DNA of 64,000 bases from Terriglobia bacterium. GTDB lineage: Bacteria; Acidobacteriota; Terriglobia; Terriglobales; Acidobacteriaceae. The stretch is taken from contig JAIQFH010000024.1 in assembly GCA_020073385.1 (NCBI GenBank), positions 36,580-100,579 of the forward strand, read 5' to 3'. This document shows, in pieces, positions 8,594 to 17,112 of the stretch (positions are counted from its first letter, which is position 1; each line of letters begins with the position of its first letter). Position numbers and translations under genes: made by a program. Below the pieces are notes generated by a model. It ran no database searches. It had not been told where the DNA came from and saw nothing but the letters and a program-made list of their open reading frames with translations.

Positions 8594-8878
8594 TGGGATG
8601 CCGGTGCCGATCTGCTTTACCGCTGGGATGCCACGGGATGCCGCAGCAAGGCTGCTGCATGGGCACTTCAGAAGAAACAAGAACTCAAGACAAAACGGGC
8701 ACTAGAACTGATAGGCACAGCGGGCGCATCGGCCACTGCTGCGCCTGACCCGCGCCTAGAGACTGTCGTATATGACGGGGTGTGCATGAGCCGTGCCGAG
8801 GCTGACGAACTCCAAGAGCGGGCATGGCGTGCCCAGCAGCCACGGCGCTACTCGTGGGGCAGTGCGAGGGGAGTCTAG
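8594..8878 (+). pseudogene. Start-less coding-like stretch
   Basis: Open frame of 94 codons with protein-like composition (WALQKKQELKTKRALELIG, then SRAEADELQERAWRAQQP) but no ATG, GTG or TTG near its start and a stop just upstream at 8591. Short GGGATGCC repeats at the 5' side may have caused a frameshift. Probably a decayed element gene; function unknown. Confidence 0.35.
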
Positions 8879-8983
8879 GACAGCACATGGGACAGCAGTG
8901 CAGCCCTCTGATTTCCTGCTTTATATGCTAAGTTTAGCCCGAAAATCGCGTAATGGTTTCAAGGGCTTAGCCATATTGTGAAA

Positions 8984-9029
8984 CTTACAAGCAGGAGGTC
9001 GCAGGTTCGAGTCCTGCACTGCCCACCAT
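8984..9029. repeat. Right attachment repeat (46 bp)
   Basis: Exact copy of the tRNA-Val 3' segment at 5422-5467, ending in CCACCAT. Marks the right end of the 3.6-kb element. No tRNA 5' half precedes it. Confidence 0.95.
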
Positions 9030-9205
9030 TTAACCATTCCTCTGATTGCGTTCGAAGTCGCTGGATCGCACGCACTTCCGAATGTAGATTCCATTATGTG
9101 ATACGAGGCGTGCTGCTGAGGTCTCTTGCGCTTGTCTTCTTGCAATGGCCAAGACTTCTTAGGCCACGAACTCGTGATAAAGACATCTGGAGGACCATAA
9201 ACGAT

Positions 9206-9886
9206 TTGGAGTCTTCATCGCGCCAAAGTAACCGGATATTCCTGCTCTCGCCGGCAAATCTCGCAGGCGTGCGGGCAGGGTACGTGATGGCGGAGAATGC
9301 AGGATCAGACCTTTCTCGCCGCCTGCGCGGGCAGGGCGTGACGCTCGCAGAAGTGTTCAGTTTTATCAGTGGGCTTTACTTTCGCGGCAAGTTGGCATAT
9401 GCCCAGGCCTTCTCCTCGCCGCCATGCGGTGTATGTGGATGCCACGTTATTACCGCCGGCGGAGGCTTGCTTCCTCCAGAAACAGTGGTGAATCTGGACA
9501 AACTGCGTGAATTCGCAGCCAACGGAATTGATCCATGCAACCAGCACTATCGCGCTCCGCTTGACCGCGATTGCATCGCGCTTTCGGACGCCGTAGGAAA
9601 TTCATGTGAAATTGTTCTTCTCGGCAGCATCGCGACCCCCAAGTATGTTGAGCCCTTGCTTCAGATTTTTCGGGAGCGTCTAGTGTTTCCTGCGGACTTT
9701 GTCGGGCGTGGAGACATGAGCCGAGGTGGCCTGATGCTGCGATGCGTCGAAGCGGGAAAGGAACTTGTCTATACTCCGATTCTTGCTGCAACGCGGCGAG
9801 GGGCGAGGCCTCCAAAGCTTTCCCCATTCGCTGTTTCGCGAAAACTGCGTCAAGGCTCGAAGGACCGTTTCAATGAAGCGGGCTAG
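9206..9886 (+). CDS. Conserved protein of unknown function
   Basis: Unrecognised by name, but the text looks strongly conserved: IFLLSPANLAGVRAGYV, SGLYFRGKLAYAQAF, EIVLLGSIATPKYVEPLL and FVGRGDMSRGGLMLR. It resembles a family of short soluble proteins of unknown role known from several soil bacteria. A TTG at 9206 lies 12 bases after GGAGG and starts just before the conserved block; the frame is open further upstream through the att repeat but that part is not protein-like. It may have lost its native upstream region when the element inserted. Confidence 0.6.
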   Translation: MESSSRQSNRIFLLSPANLAGVRAGYVMAENAGSDLSRRLRGQGVTLAEVFSFISGLYFRGKLAYAQAFSSPPCGVCGCHVITAGGGLLPPETVVNLDKLREFAANGIDPCNQHYRAPLDRDCIALSDAVGNSCEIVLLGSIATPKYVEPLLQIFRERLVFPADFVGRGDMSRGGLMLRCVEAGKELVYTPILAATRRGARPPKLSPFAVSRKLRQGSKDRFNEAG

Positions 9887-10132
9887 AGCTGCGTGCTTAA
9901 CCTCCCGCACTTCGCACCGGACTTGCCAGGCCCGCGCTTTCCCAAAGGTGCAGTGTGGAGGAACTGATTCCCAGAATTCGCGCGGTCTATCCCACAGTCA
10001 GACCGCACACTCTTTGACATGGAAGGTGCGCCTTGAATTCTTTTTGAGTCGCTAGCAAGTAGTAGTAGCGCGTAATCTTATGCGATGTGAAATCCTGGCA
10101 ACGCACCGCATCTTGGAAGGGGACAAGAAATA

Positions 10133-11395
10133 ATGAGATCAGGCGTGTCGAATGGAAAAGCCGAAGTGTCGCGTCGCAAATTTCTGGCAGGTTCAACCGC
10201 GCTGGCGACGGCGGTGGGCGCTCTCTCCGGTGTCGGGACGGCTCAGGAAGCACAAGAGAGTGTTCGCAAGGCGAGTGATAAAAGCAAAAGCGATCCCGGC
10301 CCGACGAACTCATCCATTGATGCGCAGAACCCTAGTTCAGTCGTGCCGCCTGTCACGGACGCGGGATCGGTGCCAATGTTTAAGTACCCCTTCTCGCTCT
10401 CGCACAAGCGTCTTCACCAGGGAGGATGGTCTCGGGAGGTCACGGTGCGTGAGTTACCGGTTTCGAAATCGATAGCCGGGGTTGATATGCGGCTCACCGC
10501 CGGGGGGATTCGCGAATTGCATTGGCATGCCGCCGCCGAGTGGGCGTTCATGCTTTATGGAAGCGCACGAATTACCGCGATTGACGCCAACGGCAAGAGC
10601 TTTGTCGCGGATGTGAACGAAGGCGATCTTTGGTACTTTCCCACGGGGATTCCCCATTCCATTCAAGGGCTGGGACCCGATGGCGCCGAGTTCTTACTGG
10701 TATTCGATGACGGAAATTTTTCGGAATATGCCACTGTGCTGCTTTCCGAGTGGATGGCGCACACGCCAAGGGAAGTACTGGCCAAAAATTTCGGAGTTGG
10801 GACGCAGGCTCTGAACAAGCTGCAGACCCAGGAACTGTTTATCTTCCAGTCGGAAGTTCCGCCACCGTTGACCGCCGATCAGCGCGCGGCCGCAGGAGCA
10901 ATGGGCCCATCTGCGCTGGACTTTGCCTTTCGCCTCACGCAACAGCCGGTTACCCAGCGCACCAAAGGAGGAGAAGTGCGCATCATCGATTCCAGCCTCT
11001 TTAAAGCGTCGACCACGATCGCGGCGGCGATCGTAACCGTGCACCCGGGAGGGATGCGTGAACTTCACTGGCATCCCAATGCCGACGAGTGGCAATACTA
11101 CATCAGCGGCAAGGGACGAATGACGGTGTTCGCTACCGGATCGCGTGCTCGGACTGCGGATTTCGAAGCGGGCGACGTGGGTTACGTGCAACAGACCCTG
11201 CCCCATTACATCGAGAATACGGGCGATACAGATTTGCGCTTTTTGGAGATGTTCAAGAGTAGCTTCTATCAGGATCTGTCACTTTCGGAATGGTTGTCGC
11301 ATACGCCGCCTGAACTTGTAATGGCTCACCTTAACATCGACAAGGCGACGCTTGACGCGCTGCCAAAAGAGAAGTTGGTAATCGTACCGCACTAG
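10133..11395 (+). CDS. oxdC: Bicupin oxalate decarboxylase, TAT-exported
   Basis: Converts oxalate to formate and CO2 (Mn-dependent). A twin-arginine signal (SRRKFLAGST, residues 13-22) is followed by an Ala-rich h-region, so export as a folded protein is expected. Two cupin domains: the first has metal ligands His130, His132 and Glu136 in LHWHAAAEW, the second LHWHPNADEW and QTLPHYIEN. The active-site lid that is SENST in Bacillus OxdC reads SEYAT here (197-201), so the catalytic Glu is kept (Glu198), which favours decarboxylase over oxidase activity. Length 420 is slightly long because of the leader. Single gene; GGAAGGGG lies upstream. Confidence 0.9.
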   Translation: MRSGVSNGKAEVSRRKFLAGSTALATAVGALSGVGTAQEAQESVRKASDKSKSDPGPTNSSIDAQNPSSVVPPVTDAGSVPMFKYPFSLSHKRLHQGGWSREVTVRELPVSKSIAGVDMRLTAGGIRELHWHAAAEWAFMLYGSARITAIDANGKSFVADVNEGDLWYFPTGIPHSIQGLGPDGAEFLLVFDDGNFSEYATVLLSEWMAHTPREVLAKNFGVGTQALNKLQTQELFIFQSEVPPPLTADQRAAAGAMGPSALDFAFRLTQQPVTQRTKGGEVRIIDSSLFKASTTIAAAIVTVHPGGMRELHWHPNADEWQYYISGKGRMTVFATGSRARTADFEAGDVGYVQQTLPHYIENTGDTDLRFLEMFKSSFYQDLSLSEWLSHTPPELVMAHLNIDKATLDALPKEKLVIVPH

Positions 11396-11781
11396 ACTCA
11401 GACTTCGAGTTCGTGTCGCGGGAATGATCCCCCTCGCGATTCTTCCGACGGTTCCTGTCCGTATTGGTGATGGACGGCAGGGATTGGGGTAATCGATCGG
11501 GACATATCGCTGCGTGACGACCCTGGGAGCGGTCGTGCCCCGCCCAGTGTGGTGAATGGCCGTCTCCAGTAAGGGGGACGGCAGTCCATACTTCATTCCT
11601 GCCCTTTCGCGTTCTGCGAGAAGCTGTTAGGATAATTTTGTGACGACGATTTACTCCAATTCTCATGGGCGGTTTATTGGCTGTCTCAATCTGGGTCGCC
11701 CGGAGCAGATTGGGCAATTTATGCAATTCGTGCAACGCCGCATAAACCCTGGCGATTGCGCATCTCGTTGATTTGGCGAGT
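11396..11781. other. Intergenic region before tRNA-Asp
   Basis: About 385 bases without a convincing gene. A six-base-stem hairpin (ACGACC...GGTCGT near 11517-11537) is present but no T run follows. It should contain the tRNA-Asp promoter; I cannot place it confidently. Confidence 0.4.
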
Positions 11782-11858
11782 GGGGACGTAGTTCAGTTGG
11801 TTAGAACGCTGCCCTGTCACGGCAGAGGCCGCGGGTTCGAGTCCCGTCGTCCCCGCCA
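11782..11858 (+). tRNA. tRNA-Asp (anticodon GTC)
   Basis: Acceptor GGGGACG pairs with CGTCCCC, anticodon stem CTGCC/GGCAG encloses CTGTCAC (anticodon GTC), T-loop TTCGAGT, discriminator G, encoded CCA. Probable insertion target of the large accessory region: an integrase ends about 100 bases downstream, pointing at the tRNA. Confidence 0.96.
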
Positions 11859-11965
11859 TTCTTTTCAAGCACTTGCAACCCTAATGTCCAGCAACTCAGG
11901 GGATGTTAGGGGACGATAAGCGCCGAACGAGAATGGTCCCATCCGAGAATACTCCCAAGCAGCGC

Positions 11966-13177
11966 TCATTGGATTAGGTTTGTCTTCGGCAAAATACCTG
12001 TCGGCAAAATAGCGTCGACCAGTTTGTCCTGCGCCAAACGCTTGGTCTTCGATGTTGCCTGCAGGTACTTGTTCGTGACATGAAGGTTGCTGTGCCGCAA
12101 GTAGTCGCGGATTGTGAGCTGATGTTCGCCCATCTCCGCCAGCATGCTTCCTACCGAGTGCCGAAACGTGTGCCAGCCCACACCTGTGATACCGATTCGT
12201 CTGAATGCAGGCTGAATCTTCTTCTTTAACACTGAAGCTAGATCTAACGGCTTGCTGCCCTGTAGTCTTTCGGAAGGGAATACGAAATCTTCCGGTTTGT
12301 TGTAGAGGCTTTGCGATCTCCACTCCTGCAAGGAATGCTTCAGGCTTGGATGCATCGGCAGCAGTTTTGCAGATGCTTCCGTTTTGGTGCTCTTCAGATT
12401 TCCACCTCGACGCCAGTAGTACGAGTGTTGGACGCTGATGCTCAGGTTGTCGAAATCGCACGACAGCCAGCGTAGCGCTCCGAGTTCGCCTTGACGTATA
12501 CCCAAGGCACCTTCCAGAAACACGAGCAACTGATCCCGAAACTCCAGTTCCGCCAAACCGAGCTTGACCTGTTCCGATGACAAAACCATGGGGGATCTCT
12601 GACGTTTGGCGCTGATCCGCACGCCGGTGCTCGGGCCTCGCTTGCCCCCCGTTCCCACCGGTATCCCTGAAGAGATTGGATTGTGGCCACAAAACTCCCA
12701 TCGAACAGCGTGCGAAAACAAAGCCGACATCACACACTTGATTTTGGCTTTGGTCCCATCCGCAACTCCGGTCGCCCGTAGCCACCGCTCTACCTCGACA
12801 GTTTTGACTTGTTCTAGTGGTAGATTGCCCCAGCGTGGCACAATCCAGTTCTTTGCGTAAATTACGTACGCGTCCTGTGTGGATAAGGCTTTGAGAGGCA
12901 ACTCCTCTTGAGTGTAATGCTCCCAGAGCGTATTGATTGTTGTTCGCCGCAGGTTCCTGTGTTCGCAGCGATTGTTTATGGTTAGCCGAAGAGCGTCTGC
13001 CGCTGAGTGTGCCGCAGATTCGGTCGGGTATTTCTTGACATCCCCAACCTGTGCTTTGCGATGCACCAGTTTCCCGTTGATGTCTTCTTCCCACCATCGG
13101 TAGACCCAGACTGCCGGTCCCTTCTTCCGCTCTTCTCGTTCGACGCTTCCGTGTTGATAACGTGTCCGTTTAAACAA
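11966..13177 (-). CDS. Tyrosine integrase (tRNA-Asp island)
   Basis: Site-specific recombinase. I choose a TTG start at 13177 (protein begins with FKRTRYQHGSVERE after the initiator, as in related integrases) because GGAGAAAC sits just upstream; a GTG at 13264 is also in frame. Catalytic residues by this numbering: Arg228 (GIRQGELGALRW), His336 and Arg339 (WHTFRHS), His362 (LRHSNLHVT) and nucleophile Tyr371 (NKYLQ). 403 residues, full length. The start region is folded into two overlapping inverted repeats. Only weakly similar to the tRNA-Val integrase. Confidence 0.92.
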   Translation of the reverse strand: MFKRTRYQHGSVEREERKKGPAVWVYRWWEEDINGKLVHRKAQVGDVKKYPTESAAHSAADALRLTINNRCEHRNLRRTTINTLWEHYTQEELPLKALSTQDAYVIYAKNWIVPRWGNLPLEQVKTVEVERWLRATGVADGTKAKIKCVMSALFSHAVRWEFCGHNPISSGIPVGTGGKRGPSTGVRISAKRQRSPMVLSSEQVKLGLAELEFRDQLLVFLEGALGIRQGELGALRWLSCDFDNLSISVQHSYYWRRGGNLKSTKTEASAKLLPMHPSLKHSLQEWRSQSLYNKPEDFVFPSERLQGSKPLDLASVLKKKIQPAFRRIGITGVGWHTFRHSVGSMLAEMGEHQLTIRDYLRHSNLHVTNKYLQATSKTKRLAQDKLVDAILPTGILPKTNLIQ

Positions 13178-13215
13178 AGTTTCTCCTTTGTTCAAACGGT
13201 GTCGGCGGACACCGT
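13166..13215 (-). promoter_or_regulatory. Two overlapping inverted repeats at the integrase start
   Basis: First hairpin: 14-base arms 13166-13179 and 13186-13199 with one mismatch and a 6-base loop; it contains the GGAG ribosome site and the TTG start. Second hairpin: perfect 8-base arms 13196-13203 and 13208-13215 with a 4-base loop. They share bases 13196-13199, so in RNA they exclude each other. Could control integrase translation, or be protein-binding sites; inference only. Confidence 0.55.
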
Positions 13216-13275
13216 CAGAATAGATCGGCGATTCGTTTCGGTCGAGATGTTTTTTGTTCCTCACCCTGCCGATGG

Positions 13276-13524
13276 TCAGCTAGCGAGTTTGCCGAGCCAA
13301 CGGTCCAGCGTGGAGGCACGAAAGCGCCAACGTTTTCCAACCTGGACAGCGGGAATTGATCCACGCCGTGCTTTCGTGCGAAGAGTTCGAGGGTGCATTC
13401 TGAGAAGTCTCGCGGCTTCTTCGGTGTCTAGCAGAGGCTCAAAATCTCGCTGGCTCTGAACCTGTTTTCTGTCTTTAACATCCTCGGTTGCCGAGTCGAT
13501 AGTTTCATTCGCGCTCTCTAACAT
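13276..13524 (-). CDS. Excisionase-like helix-turn-helix protein
   Basis: 82-residue DNA-binding protein. The C-terminal half is a MerR-like HTH_17 domain: LLDTEEAARLLRMHPRTLR, then RGSIPAVQVGKRWRF and LDRWL. Such proteins beside tyrosine integrases usually act as recombination directionality factors. It is upstream of the integrase on the same strand, 98 bases before the integrase start. GAGGTGG lies about 8 bases before the ATG. Confidence 0.8.
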   Translation of the reverse strand: MLESANETIDSATEDVKDRKQVQSQRDFEPLLDTEEAARLLRMHPRTLRTKARRGSIPAVQVGKRWRFRASTLDRWLGKLAS

Positions 13525-14207
13525 TGGGGCACCACCTCACACCGCTGTGCTGGGTCAAAGTCCAGTTGATCTCCCAGCCAATCATCGGGTTCTAAACTGG
13601 AAGCAAATATTGGTCAAACGGGTTCACGCGTCGTCTCTCGCGTGTTTAGCAAGTCGTGTGATGCCTGCAGAGTAACCACTTGCCGCACAATCATTTAGCG
13701 CGTTGCATCGAAGACCTCTGATGGTACGGTGACTGGGTGACTGCAGATCTATGAGGGGCTCATGCATCCGTTGCGTGCGGCTCGTAACTGCTTTGAACTG
13801 TGGTGGTTGAGCCAGAGAACCGCACGTGTAACTGGGAAGGATTCGATTATGGCTTATTGAGTCACCACCCGTAGCGATCTCAGTTGAAAAGTCGCACCGA
13901 TTAGATGCGCGATTGATTGCTCGGTGCCCCAAGCGCCAATGCCGACGTTCGGCATACGCTTTGCAAGAGGGATGCGATTTCGAAACTTCGGTATTTCCCT
14001 AGAGTTTGTCTTGATTAAGATACTGTTGTCCTTCAGAGGAGCCGCCGTGTATCGACTTCTGAGTCTAGCCATTTACTCTTCAAGACCTGTCACTACCGCT
14101 TCTTCCGATCCAACCCTCCTCCGACAGAGCACGGGTAATCCGTTTATCGTCGCAAGCGATCCGATCGTTGTTTTCGTACGTGTCACAGATCGGGACGGAT
14201 CTCTCCC
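13525..14207. other. 680-base gap after the excisionase gene
   Basis: Short frames on both strands here have low-complexity translations and no ribosome sites. I see no gene I can support. It may hold promoters for the excisionase (minus) and the Mrr-like gene (plus). Confidence 0.4.
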
Positions 14208-15389
14208 ATGACTAGCAAAGGGAAGAAAGTCCGAGTTGGCGCGCGCAGTATCGATGAGCCGTCTTTGCTGACCGAGCTTTCGGACGTACAGAAGAGAATC
14301 GAGACTTGGGCGACTGAAAGGGAGCTGTGGCACGACAGCGGCTTCCGAACGCCGTTCATCTTCCATGACGAACCTCCGCAGTCCCACGACACCCTTCTCC
14401 TAATAACAGAAGGGCCTCTGATGAGGATCTATGAATCAGATGAGATTGAGGGCCCATTTCATAAGCTCTTAGAGGAGCTTGGCTATTGGTACGAGATGGA
14501 GAACCACTATACGTTCTCGCTTTACCCGGTCGATGATGTGCGCCGCGAAGATTTTCTTAGCTTGTACAGATGGCAGTGGCTCCAGAAGCTATCGGAAAAG
14601 AGGACGGTTGAGTTGCACACCGAAGTCTTCGAGCATTTCGCTAAATACCCGGACGATATGAACGATTTGCATTGGCGGAAGTTCGAAGAACTGCTGGACG
14701 CTATTTTCAAGAATCAGGGCTATCGAACTGAGCTTGGTCCTGGCTCGAACGACGGTGGCATTGACCTACGGCTTTACGAAAACACGGCGAGGCCGGAGCT
14801 TGTCACCATCGTTCAGGCCAAGCGTTACTCAAACCCAATCAAGTTCGACTCTGTCGCGTCGCTCTTCGGCGTTACAACTATGGAAGGCGCACCGAAGGCG
14901 CTCTTTGCAACGACGTCCCGTTTTCAGCCAAAAGCTCAGAAGTTCGCTCTGATGAGCGAGTCCAAGGTTGATCTCCCGACATTGGAGTTGGCTGACGGCA
15001 CTAGGATCGGCGAATGGTGCGGGGAAATCAGCAAGAATCTTAACCGGTACTTCACCGATGGAGTGAATGCGCCTCCAATGGTGTCTGAAGCAAAAGGAGA
15101 ACTCACCGGAAAGATTGTTGTTGCGCGTGGGGGCTACAACTGCACGAACAATTTCTTCGCTAAGATCGAAGCCGACTTTCCCCATGAAGTGATCCTGCGC
15201 CCTATCGGTGACGAAATTGTCTCAGGAGACTGGACGGCAGGACATCATGTCGCGTCGGAAGCGAAGCCCGCAACATGGACTCAGGAATCGCGGTTATTGG
15301 CCGAGAAGACAAGTCCGACGGACTTCAAGGTGTTGAGGAAGCATTTCTCGATCTGGGATGGCACTCCGCAATACTTCAACTCCAACTGA
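14208..15389 (+). CDS. Mrr-like restriction endonuclease-domain protein
   Basis: Probable DNA-cleaving defence protein. The central domain (about residues 150-240) matches the Mrr catalytic fold: FEELLDAIFKNQGYRTELG, then SNDGGIDLRL with the catalytic Asp and TIVQAKRYSNP with the Q-x-K signature, followed by ALFATTSRF. The first ~140 and last ~130 residues are not recognised and may be recognition or sensing domains. Single gene next to the integrase end of the island. Mrr enzymes commonly target modified DNA; the target here is unknown. Confidence 0.8.
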   Translation: MTSKGKKVRVGARSIDEPSLLTELSDVQKRIETWATERELWHDSGFRTPFIFHDEPPQSHDTLLLITEGPLMRIYESDEIEGPFHKLLEELGYWYEMENHYTFSLYPVDDVRREDFLSLYRWQWLQKLSEKRTVELHTEVFEHFAKYPDDMNDLHWRKFEELLDAIFKNQGYRTELGPGSNDGGIDLRLYENTARPELVTIVQAKRYSNPIKFDSVASLFGVTTMEGAPKALFATTSRFQPKAQKFALMSESKVDLPTLELADGTRIGEWCGEISKNLNRYFTDGVNAPPMVSEAKGELTGKIVVARGGYNCTNNFFAKIEADFPHEVILRPIGDEIVSGDWTAGHHVASEAKPATWTQESRLLAEKTSPTDFKVLRKHFSIWDGTPQYFNSN

Positions 15390-15552
15390 GGTGTGCGGCG
15401 AATCCCGCTGTTTGAAACGAAAGCTCTTCATCGGCCCTGATAAACGGGCTTGTAGTAATTTATGGGCCGCGCCCCGGATCGTCGCCAATGCAGAATAATC
15501 ACTGACGGACAGAATCGAAGACCGCGGTTTTGCGATTCGACAGCGGATAGTA

Positions 15553-16305
15553 TCAAAACACCCGGATGGGATATCGGGTCCACTCAAGACCAGCCTGCCG
15601 AAGCCCAAGAGAATATGCCCCCGCCTGTACGCCACTAAGGTCAAGGTCAACCCGTAGATCAGTAATGTGGTCGTGCAGTTCTGCCATCCCCGTCGCGCGC
15701 AAGATCTGGTCACCCGTTCCTGTGAGCAGACCGACGTCGTAGGGTCCCTCTTTGCTCCCAATCGGAAGATCAACAACCAGGTGTTTAGTAGTTCGCGAGA
15801 TTTCCAGAGGTGCCTGATCCGCCTCAGGCTGGCTCTGCCCGCGCGCTACCGACCGCTCTCGAAGATCCAAGACGGCGGTCTCCGTCGCTTGCACCGAGTG
15901 TCGGTTTCGCACCCACAACCATCCCCCGACCGCGAAGAGCAGAACAGCAGCAGCAGCCACCCAAGTCAGTACGCGTCGACGCTGGATCGCCGATTGCCTG
16001 CGAAACTCCTTGAATTCTTGGAAACACGGACTGCATGCGCCGAGGTGGTCAAGCCAAGGCTCCGCTTCGGTGAGAGACACCTTGCCTTGCGCTATGCCCT
16101 TGAGTAGAGCATTCCCCGGACAGCCGATCCTCTCGGGGTTAGGGAACTCTGTCGCTAAGCCTTGCCGGAGAATATCAAGCAAGCGCTTGTCCGCCGCGTT
16201 GGATTGGCTTTCGGTGCTCAGAGAGAGTCCACTCGCTATTAGTTCAATCTGAAAATCAGCCCAAGTGTAACTGAAGGAGAGCGCAACGACACATTGACAT
16301 TTCAT
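15553..16305 (-). CDS. Anti-sigma-like membrane protein
   Basis: 250 residues. LDHLGACSPCFQEFKEFR (about 87-104) has the His-x3-Cys-x2-Cys zinc arrangement of zf-HC2 anti-sigma factors. One membrane segment follows near 112-132 (VLTWVAAAAVLLFAVGGWLW), then a periplasmic part ending in a beta-rich domain of unknown role. Its ATG overlaps the stop of the sigma-like gene by four bases (ATGA), so the two are translationally coupled. Likely tethers its partner at the membrane. Confidence 0.65.
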   Translation of the reverse strand: MKCQCVVALSFSYTWADFQIELIASGLSLSTESQSNAADKRLLDILRQGLATEFPNPERIGCPGNALLKGIAQGKVSLTEAEPWLDHLGACSPCFQEFKEFRRQSAIQRRRVLTWVAAAAVLLFAVGGWLWVRNRHSVQATETAVLDLRERSVARGQSQPEADQAPLEISRTTKHLVVDLPIGSKEGPYDVGLLTGTGDQILRATGMAELHDHITDLRVDLDLSGVQAGAYSLGLRQAGLEWTRYPIRVF

Positions 16306-16898
16306 CTACCTCCAGACAAACGTGCTCGTAGAATTTTCAAGCGGCGTCGGAAACGAAGCATGACGCTATCTCCAGGAATTCCCAGAACGCGGCCAATGTG
16401 TTTCCAGGTATAGCCGTACTCGCGCGCAACCCAGACTTTGCGGCTCCAAGCGTCCATCCGATCAAGAATCTCCTGAGCATGAAGGGTGCCTTCAATGTCT
16501 TGCTGCTCCGCCTGATTCGCCGCACCAAGGACTTCCAACTCCTCGATGGAAGACACAAGACGGATCGTCTCCTCACGGAGTTGTTCCTTCTTCAGAGCCC
16601 GGTTAAGCCGATGGTAAAAGCTTCCGAGAAGATAGGCCTCCAGATCCCCGATCTCACCCCGCCTTCCCTTCATCCGATCGAGCGTCATGGAAACAGATTG
16701 CAGAACGCTTTCCCACACCTCAGCGACCAAGAGTCCGTCGTCATTGAATGGATTTTGTGATTGAACTTGTCGAACGTGGGCCAATGCCTTCGGCCACGCT
16801 GATCTAGCCGCTTTCAAGAGTTCGCTTTCGGTGGCCGAGTCTGGACGAGGGTTGACACCTGAAAGGACCCACTCCGGACCGGGTTCGGGGGCTGGCAT
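16302..16898 (-). CDS. ECF-like RNA polymerase sigma factor
   Basis: 198 residues with sigma region-2/region-4-like segments: AYLLGSFYHRLNRALKKE and, near the C-terminus, VWVAREYGYTWKHIGRVLG and SVMLRFRRRLKILR, a helix-turn-helix as in region 4. Divergent from standard ECFs, so this is a family-level call. Coupled to the downstream zinc-finger membrane gene, the standard sigma/anti-sigma layout. Target genes unknown; the divergent DNA-binding gene at 17113 is a candidate. Confidence 0.65.
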   Translation of the reverse strand: MPAPEPGPEWVLSGVNPRPDSATESELLKAARSAWPKALAHVRQVQSQNPFNDDGLLVAEVWESVLQSVSMTLDRMKGRRGEIGDLEAYLLGSFYHRLNRALKKEQLREETIRLVSSIEELEVLGAANQAEQQDIEGTLHAQEILDRMDAWSRKVWVAREYGYTWKHIGRVLGIPGDSVMLRFRRRLKILRARLSGGR

Positions 16899-17112
16899 AC
16901 CAGTGCCTCACATCAGCAATTGCGTGGTACCCGGCCAGAGGGCTAACGCAAGCGTGCCATCCGACAGAAAGGGATGTCAAGAAGAACCCGAACGAGAACA
17001 GAAAGTAACGAAAATATTTTCGATAGGTTCGGTACTGTTTTGGTTCCTTTTATAGGTATGGGGCAACTGTGATTCTCGGAAGCAGAAGTCAGATGCACCG
17101 GTCGATTTGCCT

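Larger units (their letters stand above)
5422..9029. mobile_element. 3.6-kb integrative element in tRNA-Val
   Basis: Bounded by two perfect 46-bp direct repeats (5422-5467 and 8984-9029) that correspond to the 3' part of tRNA-Val. An integrase lies 57 bases inside the left repeat, the usual arrangement for tRNA-targeting elements. Cargo is only small genes on the opposite strand. No relaxase, replication gene or excisionase was recognised, so it is either a satellite mobilised by another element or a decayed one; perfectly conserved ends argue that insertion or its selection is not ancient. Confidence 0.9.

Noticed and set aside
11865..13097. Minus-strand 410-codon frame overlapping the tRNA-Asp integrase
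   Set aside because: Alternative frame of the integrase; lacks any catalytic motif, whereas the other frame has the full R-H-R-H-Y set.
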